Shown one piece after another: positions 38,282 to 48,113 of a stretch of DNA of 64,000 nt. Made by a program: the position numbers and the translations under genes. Position 1 is the first letter of the stretch. Every line of letters starts with the position of its first letter. The DNA is from Melastoma dodecandrum (taxonomy: Eukaryota; Streptophyta; Magnoliopsida; Myrtales; Melastomataceae): positions 1,054,001-1,118,000 of the forward strand of contig JARUPY010000189.1 of the NCBI GenBank assembly GCA_029817715.1, read 5' to 3'. A model generated the notes under the pieces. That model ran no database searches. It saw only the letters and a program-made list of their open reading frames with translations, and was not told the origin of the DNA.

Positions 38282-38924
38282 TTTCTTGAGAAGAAGGCGG
38301 AGGAGCAGAGGCGATCCCAGAAACCATCCTAAAGCATCAGGAGTCAGCACCGGAGGGAGGGCTGGAGGACATGGGAGCGGAGCATCCGGAGACGAATGCG
38401 GGGGTTAGGGGGGAATTCATGGGCGGCTCCGAGGAGGCAAAAGAAAAGGGGAGAACAAGAGCAAAAACCCCAGTTGGGTTGGGGATAGGTGGGGAATGGG
38501 CAGATCCGGAGGGGGGAGGAAATGGAGGAATGGAAGAAAAGTGAAGGGGAAGATTTTACCCCCACCGTGAGTAGAGGTGAAGTGAAGTGAAGTGGTAGTG
38601 TGAAGAAGGAAGGAGAGGAGTTTGGCTGGTGGATGGATCTTCTGAACTAAATCATAACACATTCCACTCATAAATTACCACCAATCTCTCTTCCTTCTTC
38701 CTCCTCTTCCCAAAATATCCGACACTGAAGAAGTTAATGCACACTCCTAAATACGTGCACCTCCCCTTCTTTTAGGGGGGTTACTCTGTTAAAGAATGTG
38801 GTTTTTTAACCATGGCTTGGAGATGATTTTATATCTTTGCTAATATATTGTATCTTGCAAATGTAGCGTACCTGAACTCTTCTTATTGCACTTCACTGTT
38901 TTTTCATGCACCTCCACCCCCCGA
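38282..38924. other. ALE2 5' region and flank
   Basis: The 300 bp upstream of the start codon are rich in purines on the plus strand, that is CT-rich on the coding strand, as in plant 5' UTRs. No other gene is recognised. Confidence 0.4.
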
Positions 38925-39680
38925 TAGGAGTGAGCATTCGGACCGGACTCGGATATCCGAGTTTGAATTTCACCCAAATCCGAACCTCGGAATTATAATT
39001 TTTTGAAATTCAAGTTCGATTGTGTATAATTCCAAATTTTCGAGTCCGAAAAAAATTTGAACTCGGAATTCGGATAATCTGAAATTTCCTAATTTCAACC
39101 TTAAAAATCCGAAATAATTCGGAATAATTCGAGCGTGCGGGAAACCTATAGGTTGTTATCCTTGATGTAATCCCAAATACACTTGAGGGCGTGGGGGCAT
39201 GGTATATCGGGGACGCCGGCCTGGGAAACACGAAGGGGCTTGGCGATTTCACGAGAGTCCCTGTAGGACTTCGGGAAGGACAAAACAACCGCTCTGGGTC
39301 CTGACGAAGAACCCGGGAACTCTACTAGGAAAGGAGAGGATATAGGAGGAGGGCTTGGGGAAGAAGGAAGAAGAGGGATTGAGAGATGAGAAGAGGGCGA
39401 GGGTTGAGGTTGCGAGATGAAGGACAAGATTGGTTGTTGAAGAGGAAGAGTGAACCGCGATGGTGGGGTTAGGTTTGTGAAGTGGAGAAGAAAAGAAACA
39501 TAGATAAATTTAAAAATTAATTAAACTGATTAATCGGAAATTCGAATAATCCGAAATAAAATTTTTAAAGTCCCAATACGAATTATAAATTTTTGTTAAG
39601 TCCGATTCCGAGTTCGATGTTGAAACTATCCGAATCCGAGTTCGAAAAAAATTCGAATATTGGATATTTTGCTCACCCCT
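38925..39680. mobile_element. hAT-like non-autonomous element, copy 1
   Basis: The ends are TAGGAGTGAGCA and TGCTCACCCCT, inverted with one mismatch. Flanking octamers CCCCCCGA and CCACCCGG agree at six of eight positions, as an old 8-bp duplication would. The subterminal parts are filled with ATTCGGAAT, TCCGAA and GGATATCCGA words. An inner minus-strand frame (39146-39427) has no known domain. Confidence 0.7.
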
Positions 39681-40290
39681 CCACCCGGGAACTACGTGAT
39701 AGGATGTAGGTTTTTTTTCGGTGCGATTTACGGGTTTCGTCCTCACTAATTCGGACTCGATCCGAGTAGGTCATTTGACTATAGTGAGCGTGTCTTTTAA
39801 CATGGGTAGTTGCATACGTTAAGTTTCGAACTGAGACTCCTTAAGTGAATCCAAACTTCTTATTACTTGCGCCATCTATACACGAGATGTATGTTTGGTA
39901 ATAAGGTTGTCGGTCTTGCTGGATCAGGGTGACAATTGAATTCGCAAAACTCCCCTACAAATGGCAAATGTTCGTAATTATCTTCTTCTTCCAAACACTG
40001 GTCAAATAAACCACCCCCAACAAGTAAACTTGGGTCGGGCCCGTCTTGCTACGGCCCATATGGACCGCATACGTCCTCTCCTGTGCCTGAACTCGCGGCC
40101 CATGTGGAAGCCTGCCGCTGAATAACTGACGGCATGGCGCATGATCCTAGGTATCGTCCCGGGGGGAGAAGGCGGGGAAGCGCGGGGAAGCCTGGCTTAA
40201 GCCAGTTCCTCTAAAGTGTTCTATTTAGTGTAGCTGGCTGGCTTTAGGGAGCCAAAGGCAATGCACAAATATGATTGGAGCTGGTCAAGT
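39681..40290. other. Spacer, no gene recognised
   Basis: Unique-looking sequence, moderately GC-rich around 40030-40260, without coding or repeat structure that I can identify. Confidence 0.4.
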
Positions 40291-40416
40291 GGTGTTACAT
40301 CCATCATGTTCACATGGCCACTTTAAACAAGATCATTAGGTTTTGTGATTGGTGGTGTTACATCCATCATGTTCACATGGCCACTTTAAACAAGATCATT
40401 AGGTTTTGTGATTGTT
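40291..40416. repeat. 63-bp tandem duplication, two units
   Basis: The unit starting GGTGTTACATCCATCATG at 40291 recurs at 40354 and runs to ATTAGGTTTTGTGATTG. The two copies look identical, so the duplication is recent or an assembly artefact. It lies about 200 bp beyond the 3' end of the hypothetical gene at 40612. Confidence 0.85.
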
Positions 40417-40611
40417 GGGAAAGAATAAAAAAAGGTAATAAAAGGAAATGAGTTGTTCAAGGTTATTAACCCAAGTAAATGCTTTGGCATCCAATGTTTA
40501 CCCTAATGCAAAAAAGTGAGTACAAAAATGGAAGAAGATAAAGAAGGAAGAGGAGGAGGATGCCATTTTTATTTGTTGTAAATTTTAACTAATTCCTTTG
40601 GATTAGAAACT

Positions 40612-41091
40612 TCATTTGATTTTGGTTACCTTTTGCACACTTGATGCCTTGATTGACCCCATTGATATATCAATCTCTATCAAGTTCTCCTCCTCCTCCT
40701 CCTCCTTCCGGCCACAGCAGATGTAATGCCCCGTTGGTATCGCGATCTCGATCAAGCTCTCCTCGTCCGTTATCGACCCGTCTTCCGACCATTCCTCCTC
40801 GCTCGCCGATGGGTCTATGCACTCTCTCCCAGCTGAGGACGACCCCGGTGAAGAAGGCTGCTGCCGGCACCCCACGACTTCCGTCTTCACCTTCGTCACC
40901 TCCCTGGCGACGACTGCTGAGGAAGCCAAGACGACGGCTGCCGCTACGAGGACGGGCGTTGAGAAACTACCGACGAGCTCCGGGAAGCAACCCAGCACCC
41001 AGGAAGAAGCAACAAGCAGGGCTAGGACCCAAACAAGGGACTCCTTAAAGACACGTAAGGAGATGTCCCGGAAGGACTTACAAACCACCAT
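40612..41091 (-). CDS. Hypothetical small two-transmembrane plant protein
   Basis: This is a single uninterrupted ATG-to-TGA frame of 159 residues on the minus strand. Two hydrophobic segments lie at about residues 18-40 (LVWVLALLVASSWVLGCF) and 45-63 (PVLVAAAVVLASSAVVA). They are followed by a basic patch, a Ser/Glu-rich linker and two similar short acidic blocks, ESLIEIAIP and NLIEIDIS, separated by an E-run. The layout suggests a membrane anchor with a cytosolic acidic tail. I believe similar small uncharacterised membrane proteins with LIEI blocks occur widely in plants, but I cannot name a function. CT-rich sequence upstream (41290-41310 on the coding strand) looks like a 5' UTR. Confidence 0.75.
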   Translation of the reverse strand: MVVCKSFRDISLRVFKESLVWVLALLVASSWVLGCFPELVGSFSTPVLVAAAVVLASSAVVAREVTKVKTEVVGCRQQPSSPGSSSAGRECIDPSASEEEWSEDGSITDEESLIEIAIPTGHYICCGRKEEEEEENLIEIDISMGSIKASSVQKVTKIK

Positions 41092-42099
41092 TTTCTACAC
41101 CCTACCTACACTCCTATCCTCAAACAACACAAAAAAACTCTTGGGGGTTGTTGTAAGAAAATCTCTAAAACGCAAGTCCTACCAACAACCTCGTTGTAAA
41201 ACCCTGTGGAAATCAAACTGATTTGTTTTGTCGATTTCCCAGCCTGGGGAAGAGAAAAGGGATTCCCCCAAAGGGGAAAGTGAGAGTGAAGAGAGAGATG
41301 GCTTGGGGATTAGGGGTGATGGGGTCATGTGCTCTTTACAAATAATAATAATAATGATGTTGATGATCTTGTATTGGTTTTTGTGTTTAGGTACGTACAT
41401 AATTAAATAAATATATCATTGGTAATTGTTTTTCAACTTAGTTTAAGGTAATAATAATCGTTGCACTTTTAAGAGGGGATTGTATAATTTTGCTGCCGGC
41501 GGATCAAATGATGACCGAAGATCATTATGACAATGGCAATGTAATGATGAATGTCCCGGATTGTGATTGCATTCGTTATTATTTGAGTAATCTTTGTTTG
41601 TTGGGGCCAAACATTTAGAAACTCCGACGGTATCAAGGGAATTGTAATGTTACTTGTCATGATAATTCTCTCTACCCAAACTTAAACGATTATAAAACGG
41701 TCGATCGTGACTTCAATTGCAGTTGATCGTTTTATTCAGAAAAAGTGCATAAACAAGCTTTCATGTAAGATTACAAAGATGTTTGTACTGTAAGGGTTCT
41801 GTTCTATTATTGCAACAAAGAGTGATTCGTACTACATTAATTTAATTTTTTTTTTCTTAAAAATTCCTGTAAAAACTTCATGTAATGAATTTTGGGATGT
41901 TCGCACTCCATAAATTCGTTACGAACTTTTTTTTTCTTTTGTAATAATTACCTATATATTCGTATTACAATAAATTTCTTACTGGAACCTTTCCGTATGA
42001 AATTTCCGTAAGAACTTTCTATCTCCCCCTACCCCCAGTGCTGTTATCTGTCACTTCTATCCAATTCTTCCGTCAAATTTCATGCCTCCCACCCCCCAT
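41092..42099. other. Spacer upstream of the small membrane protein gene
   Basis: The first 300 bp probably contain the 5' UTR and promoter of the minus-strand gene. The remainder is AT-rich with no recognised gene. Confidence 0.4.
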
Positions 42100-43640
42100 G
42101 AGGATGATATGTGACTGTAGGGCTTCCCAGGTTAGAATTCTCCAAGCTGGAGCAGCTGTTAATTCTCGGTGGATCGACACTTAGATCTCCTCATGGATGT
42201 CACAAGCAGTACATGGCGAACATGGGTTCCCCTGCGTCTCTGGTCATGTCCGTTATCATCAATGAGGATGAGGACCAAACTGAGTTCCAATCCACTGATC
42301 TTGAAGAAATTGTGGGGACTTGTCGTTTGTTCATACTAGACCGCGCGGTTTGTGCCATTTCCTCTAAGGTACGCCTGCGAGTTCTTGATTCAGGTCTTCG
42401 AGTTGGCTGCTTAAGCGAGAGAGAAACACGTGTTGAGGACACAAACCATTCCCAGTGACATACCTAGTTAAGTGCGATTGGAGCAGCCCTGTTCTACGGG
42501 CAGAAGTTTTGGTCACTCGGGGTTACACCGACAGAATCCCAGATTCAGGAGATAGTCAATTGGCTTCTAGAGTATCACAGTGGTAGCACGGGATTAAGTA
42601 TGGATAGTTTTGCAGAAGCTGGCTATCCTGGTGCTTTGACTCTTGCGGATGTGGTGTGTGGAATGGCTTCCACAAGGATCACATTGAAGGATTTTCTTTT
42701 CTGGTTCAGGTCTGTTTCCGCAACGGAAGTGAAGTGGGGAAGTGCAGAGAACGATCCCAAGGAAAGAGATGATGGTAGACTGATGCACCCACGGTCTTCT
42801 TTTCAGGCTTTCCTCAAGGTTGTTAAGCAGAGGAGTGTACAGTGGGAGGACGTGGAAATGGATGCCATCCATTCCATGCAGTTGATATCGATGGATTCTT
42901 TGCGGGACAGTATTAATGATGACTCCAAGTCCATCCATCGTGAATGTTCCTTCGGCTGGCAGTGATCTTGCCGAAGGTAGCTTGCGAAAGGTGGATGAAC
43001 TGAGAAAAGTTACCAATGAAATGGTTCGTCTCATCGAGACAGCTGCTGTTCCGATATTTGCGGTTGTGTATCTGGTAGAATCAACGGGTAGAATGTAAAA
43101 CTACAGAAAATCACTGGGCTGTCCATTCATCATGCGATGGGCAAGCCAGTGGTTGATCTCATTGAGAGCAATTCGATCGGAAGAGTAAAGAGACTGATTT
43201 CTTCGGCCCTGCAAGGTTATAATCTGCAAATCTTATTTTGAGGTGCATGTCGAACTGCAGGTATTGAAGAGAGAAATACGGAACTCGGCCTTAAAACCTA
43301 TGATTCACCAAGCAATGACGTTCCGGTGGTAGTGGTGGTCAATTCATGCTGTAGCCGGGATACAAAGGAAAATGTGGTGGGGTATGCTTCGTCGACGATG
43401 ACTTCACAAGGCAAAAGCTTATCATGGACAAGTACACCAGCATCCAGGGAGATTTCGTGAGTATAGTCAGAAACCCGTTCCTGCACTGTAGATTCATCTG
43501 GTCGCTTTAGTGGCGTAATCCCCTAGTAGATTTTTGCCTCCAGCAGATTCCCCGCCAGTCAGAAAAAAAATGTGGTTGGGACGATGATCACCACCGTGTG
43601 CCTGAACTGTAAATCTGAGCTCGTGGAATGGAATCGATAT
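42100..43640 (+). pseudogene. Phytochrome pseudogene (GAF end, PHY domain, first PAS)
   Basis: Frames give [17 protein letters not shown], with the bilin-attachment Cys of the GAF domain still present, then [13 protein letters not shown]. After a degraded part come [61 protein letters not shown] and DSINDDSKS of the PHY domain. ELRKVTNEMVRLIETAAVPIFAV begins the PAS region, and NSCCSRDTKENVVG and KLIMDKYTSIQGDFV follow. Wording is closest to the phyE/phyB side of the family. Stops occur near 42413, 42460 and 43097, with several frameshifts. The N-terminal PAS domain and the histidine-kinase-like module are absent. It is non-functional as a photoreceptor. Confidence 0.9.
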
Positions 43641-44273
43641 GTTTCGTTTTGTTGGTATAGTTTCTTGTTTTTATGGCAATTCTTGTTTTTCTTACCACAA
43701 AATTTGCCAGTAATAATAACAAAATTAATTTCAAACTATCTGCAACAACTATCGAATCAAACCAAGCTCTTGCTTGTTTATAAACTCCTCCGTTCCCATG
43801 AAGAAAGGAAAGATCATAGACGACAAATATGGCTTCGGATTGAGGCACGGTTTTGTGGGTGCCATCATCATTCTATTCTTCTTCATCATGACGAACGAGA
43901 CCATTATCCGCTACGGGGAGGCGGGAAGTCCGCCATCCCCTTGGCAGTGGGATACTACCAGAAAAGCTGTCCTATTTCGGAGGTGATCGTGAAGGAGGTG
44001 GTGGAGGTGGCGGCAGTGCACGATCGTGGCATCCTGGCAGCCCTGCTCAGGATGCATTTCCACGATTATTTCGTCAGGGTAAGAGAAAGTCCTGTCCAAG
44101 GAGAAAACAGGGCGCGATTTGTGTTATGGCAACTTGATTGATATTCGCATCGAGGTTTGTAATTTTAGGGCTGTGACGCGTCGGTCCTACTGAAGTCTCC
44201 TAATGGCAGAAGCAGAAAGAGACCACCCTAAGAACAGCGGGAGCATGAGAGGGTTTGAGGTACTTGATCATCC

Positions 44274-44991
44274 TGGGTCATAGATCTCGGTATTATATAT
44301 GGATCAACGGTCCAGAATACAGGCACAAGGCACATGAGGTTCAGTAAGGAGGTGGCCGTGGAAACACACCAGGCGAAGGCTTGCGAGTGAAACAGTGACC
44401 AAGCGTCGAGGCTATCAGGCGACAAGGGGCAGTAAGGTGATCAGGCGGCAGTTAATTGGACGAGCGAGGAAACTCTACAGTGAAGCCTAATGGGGGTACG
44501 ACCGATCAGTGGCTGTCATGGAAAGATTTCGGACGATCTCGAGACATGGAAAGAGATTGTTACCAAAGCTAATCAAATGGAAAGGAGAAATTCCATGAAA
44601 ACTGGCAATATAGACACGTAATATATGTATAACATTTCATTTCGATATTCACGTAGGTCTAGCATAGTATAAATAGTCGTTCTTAGGCACTGTATACAGG
44701 CACCTCTTTACAGACGATATAGTCTTTTTTATCTACAAGCATTCAGGCGTCCAAACACTCCGGCGTCCTTGCGATCTTGTGCTCCTGCGATCTTGTTCCT
44801 TCCGAAGGCATCGTTGATGACATCCGCTAATGCTTCCGCTTAAGGGTGTCGTTCCGCTGCATTCTCCTCTTTTTCTTCCATTATACAACGACCAGACTTC
44901 AACGAACCTTCGAATATCAGTTGCTCGTAGTACCAGATATTTCCGATGTATTTGGATCCGGCTTGTCTAGCGGTCACTTCCGGAGCAAACA
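44274..44991 (+). mobile_element. Solo LTR, copy B (same family as 32771-33514)
   Basis: This segment matches copy A in order along its length: AGATCTC, TGGATC.ACGGTC, CAGGCGAAGGCTTGC, AGTATAAATAGT.GTTCTTAGGCA, AAGGCATCGT.GATGACATCCG, GATCCGGCTTGTC and AACA at the end. It interrupts the peroxidase frame between VLDH and IRIEAGCPG. The left end is eroded, and the target duplication is not clear. No internal retrotransposon domain is present. Confidence 0.85.
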
Positions 44992-45383
44992 TTCGGATCG
45001 AGGCTGGGTGCCCAGGCATCATCTCTTCCACGGACATCATCACTTTCGCTGCACGTGATGGTGTGCACCTAGCTGGGGGAGTCTATTATGACGTTCCATC
45101 CGGGCGACGTGACAGAAATGTATCCAGCGCTGCCGAAGCCGGACAGATCCTACCATCATCTAGCTCCGACGCTCAGCAACTCACTGACTTGTTCGAATAA
45201 AAGGGCCCGACGATGGATGAGATGGTGATCCTATCGGGAGCGCATTCCATTGACATTATCCAATGCTCCGTCCTCGCGGCCAGTCTATATCCCTTCCCTG
45301 GTGGAAGCGGATAGGGCACCACGAACCCTTCCCTAGAACCCACGTACACGGAGTATTGAGGAAGGCCTCCCCTTGGCCATAGG

Positions 45384-46351
45384 TAGGGGTGAGCATTCGG
45401 TTTTCTAAACCCGAACTACACCAAATACCAAAATTCCAAACTTCTAATTTTTTGTCCTCCAAATACCGAACCAAATTTCAAAATTCCAAATATCGAAATT
45501 ATTTCGATATTTCGTTCAGTATTTGGATCTTCCAATTTTCAACTGCGCCGATTATGGGCCCAAATCCAATTAAAAAAAATTCAATCCAAGCCCACAAATT
45601 CGAAAGCCCATAAAAAATAAACATTCAAGCCCTTCAATTCAACAATCTAAAAAACAAACCAAACAACGCCCAGAAGCAATGCTTCCTCAAACACTAACAT
45701 TGCGGCCAGGTGAGACACTATGAGCCAGTCCTTTTCCTCACCTAAAAATGTAAGTTTTCCCTGAGAGGTGCTCGTCGAGGTGCTGAGGCCAGACTCTGTG
45801 ATCTGACGCTAGCGATGGAGCAAACGCTTTCTCCGACTATGAAACCAAACACCCTGGGGTCGACGGCCTCGATGATGCCAGAGTAATTAGACTCTGGAAT
45901 AAAGGGGAGGAGAGCTGGACCGAACAGGAGCGAAGCTGTCGCCGGAGCGGAGCTGTCGAAGCCGGAGCTAAGCTGTTGCCGGAGCGGAGCTGTCGAGGCC
46001 GGAGCTGAGCTGTCGCTGGAGCGAAGCACTTACTGGAGTGCCATCGAGTTGGGGTGGACTGAGATTGAGAAGGAGGAGTGCCAGCATAACCCTAGTTTGT
46101 CTTGATAATTTCTGTGGACTGAAGACAAGATGGGCTTGGGCATGGACTATGGGCCAAAAGCCCAAACGTGAAATGAGCCCGATATTTTGGTTTATGTGGA
46201 ACACCGAATTAATTATCCTAAAATACCGAAATTAAACCGAAAACCGAAATTTTTCATAAACACAAAACCAAACCAAAATCCGAATACCAAATACCGAAAT
46301 GTCAAAACTTCAGTTTGGTATTTGGAATTCTAAACTTTTTGCTCACCCCTA
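45384..46351. mobile_element. hAT-like non-autonomous element, copy 2
   Basis: The ends TAGGGGTGAGCA and TGCTCACCCCTA are perfect 12-bp inverted repeats. Flanking octamers GCCATAGG (45376-45383) and GCCACGGG (46352-46359) agree at six of eight positions. The host peroxidase frame stops at PLA and continues as TGNVTV across the insertion. Subterminal regions are rich in ATACCGAAAT and CCGAAC words, as in copy 1. The inner 45740-46180 part is GC-richer with a repetitive AGCTGTCG.CGGAG pattern and may be captured host sequence. Confidence 0.8.
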
Positions 46352-46582
46352 GCCACGGGGAACGTGACGGTCCCCAACTCGGCAGTGTTCCTGGAAAGCA
46401 AGACCCCCCCACCTGCTCGACAATAAGTACTACAATGAACTGGTTAACAAGAGGGGGCTGCTGAGGTCGGTCTAGACCTTGCTGGACACTCGAGCACTAC
46501 CCCGATGGTCATGACCTATGCGAGGAACGATCGATTGTGGGCCGAGAAGTTCGCACGAGCCATGGTCTGCATGGGAAACGTC

Positions 46583-47056
46583 TGTTAGGATTTTGTGGCT
46601 CGAAGTCAGTTATATTGCAATTTGGAGAATATTAGATTGACTCGTGAAATATACGGAAGGGATGAGAAATATTGGATGATATTTGATTATATTACGAATA
46701 TATTTCCATGTCAAACTTCGATATATGTCGGGTATCCTTAGAGCACAGAACAGGAATACACGAGTGCAAAGGGTGCGATGGAAAAGAAAGGGCGTGTGTT
46801 GGGGAAACACGGAAAACACTTTCGGTGTTATTTCTTACCGAGAAAGCGGGATTTTGTACTCGGGTAGGTCGAGAGGGTTACAGGGTTTCAACCTAAGTTT
46901 GTACTCCATTGTTATAGTGAAATCTTCTTATCCGCCCTGGACGTAGGTCGATTGAACGAACCACGTAAATTTTTTTTCTCCTTATTTTTCGTTAACTTCC
47001 GATCAAGAACTGGATCAGGTTCGACTCGCTTTCAAGGGCTTCCGCGTGCGACAACA
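46583..47056 (+). repeat. 5' LTR of the deleted copia element
   Basis: 474 bp with TG...CA ends. Compared with the 3' copy it lacks about 60 bp between GTCGGGTAT and CCTTAGAG, which in the 3' copy contains TATAAATAGG. The 5' promoter is therefore gone. Confidence 0.8.
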
Positions 47057-47605
47057 ATTGATATCAGAGCTTGGTTGTGTATAATCGAGATCCATGGCTG
47101 GTGACAAGTTCGAGATCGAGAAGTTGGATGGGAGCACCAAATTTGGCTTGTGGCAAGTCAAGATGAGGTCGCTACTAGTACGGAGTAAATTAGAGAAGGC
47201 TCTTGTAGATCAATCAAAGAGCGCTTCGAAGTTGACTTTTGACTAGTGGGAGGAGATGGATACTAGAGCTTTATCGACGATTCAACTGTGCCTATCCAAT
47301 GAGGCTATGACGAACGTGCTCAAGGAAACGACAACGGCCAGGCTTTGGAGTAGGCTGGAGGGTCTGTACATGACAAGGACTTTGAGCAACAAACTACTTC
47401 TCAGACAAAGATTTTTCATGCTCAGAATGACGGAAGGTATGTCCATTAAATCCTACCTAGATAATTGGTTGTTTGCATTTTTGAATTTGGAGAGGATCGA
47501 CGACAAGATCGATGAGGAAATCCAGGCGATACTGTTGTTATGTTCACCGCCTGTTTCATACCAGAGCTTCAGGGAGATGTTCTTGTATGGGAAAAGTGTT
47601 CTCAC

Positions 47606-48056
47606 AGGGATGGGATATATTGGATGATATCCAATTATATCATAAATATATTTACCTGACAGATTTTTGATATATGTCGGATATCTATTCTATAAATAGG
47701 TGTCATAGGAAGCAAATGAAAAGACGACAGATAGAGCAAATCCTTAGAGTATAGAAGAGGAATACACGAGTGCAAATAGTACAACGGAAAAGAAAGGGTG
47801 TGTGTTGGGAAAACACGGGAAACACTTTCGGAGTTATTTCTTACCGGAAAAGTGAGATCTTATACTCGAGTAGGACGAGGGGATTAGAGAGGACCTCAAC
47901 CAGTTTGTACTCCATTGTTATAGTGAAATCTTTTTATCCGCCCCTGGACGTAGGTCGATTGACCGAACCAGGTAAATTCTTTATCTCCTTATTTTTCGTT
48001 TCTTTCCGATTAAGAACCGAATCCGATTCAACTCGTTTTCACGGGCTTCCGTGTGT
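47606..48056 (+). repeat. 3' LTR of the deleted copia element, truncated at both ends
   Basis: Shares long ordered blocks with 46660-47050, such as ATATTGGATGATAT, GTGTGTTGG.GAAACACGG, TTTGTACTCCATTGTTATAG and GGACGTAGGTCGATTGA. It keeps the TATA box near 47690-47699. Confidence 0.8.
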
Positions 48057-48113
48057 GTTCTGAGCAGGACTCAAGGCGAGGTTAGGAGGAGCTGCAGCGC
48101 GGTTAATAACTAA

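Larger units (their letters stand above)
46583..48056 (+). mobile_element. Internally deleted Ty1/copia element with two LTRs
   Basis: The 5' LTR (46583-47056) begins TGTTAGGATT and ends GACAACA. A primer-binding-like TTGATATCAGAGC follows at 47058. A UBN2-type gag begins at about 47095 (MAGDKFEIEKLDGSTKFGLW...) with a stop at about 47243, and continues KSYLDNWLFAFLNLERI. It ends at 47600, where sequence passes straight into a 5'-truncated 3' LTR. All pol domains are missing. The 3' LTR lacks its last few bases, so no target duplication remains. It sits inside the peroxidase pseudogene between GNV and VLSRTQ. Confidence 0.87.
43799..48113 (+). pseudogene. Class III peroxidase pseudogene interrupted by three transposable elements
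   Basis: The order is signal peptide (GFVGAIIILFFFIM), VGYYQKSCPISEVIVKEVV, LLRMHFHDYFVR, GCDASVLLKS, RGFEVLDH, [LTR 44274-44991], IRIEAGCPGIIS, GGVYYDVPSGRRDRNVS, DAQQLTDLF, MDEMVILSGAHSI, [hAT-like 45384-46351], GNVTVPNSAVFLESKTPP, KFARAMVCMGNV, [copia 46583-48056], VLSRTQGEVRRSC and a stop at 48113. This is the full family order from signal peptide to last disulfide Cys. The distal HFHDC motif is HFHDY, losing a conserved Cys. A frameshift at about 43915 separates the signal peptide from the mature part, and stops are scattered. The proximal SGAHSI is retained. Confidence 0.93.
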
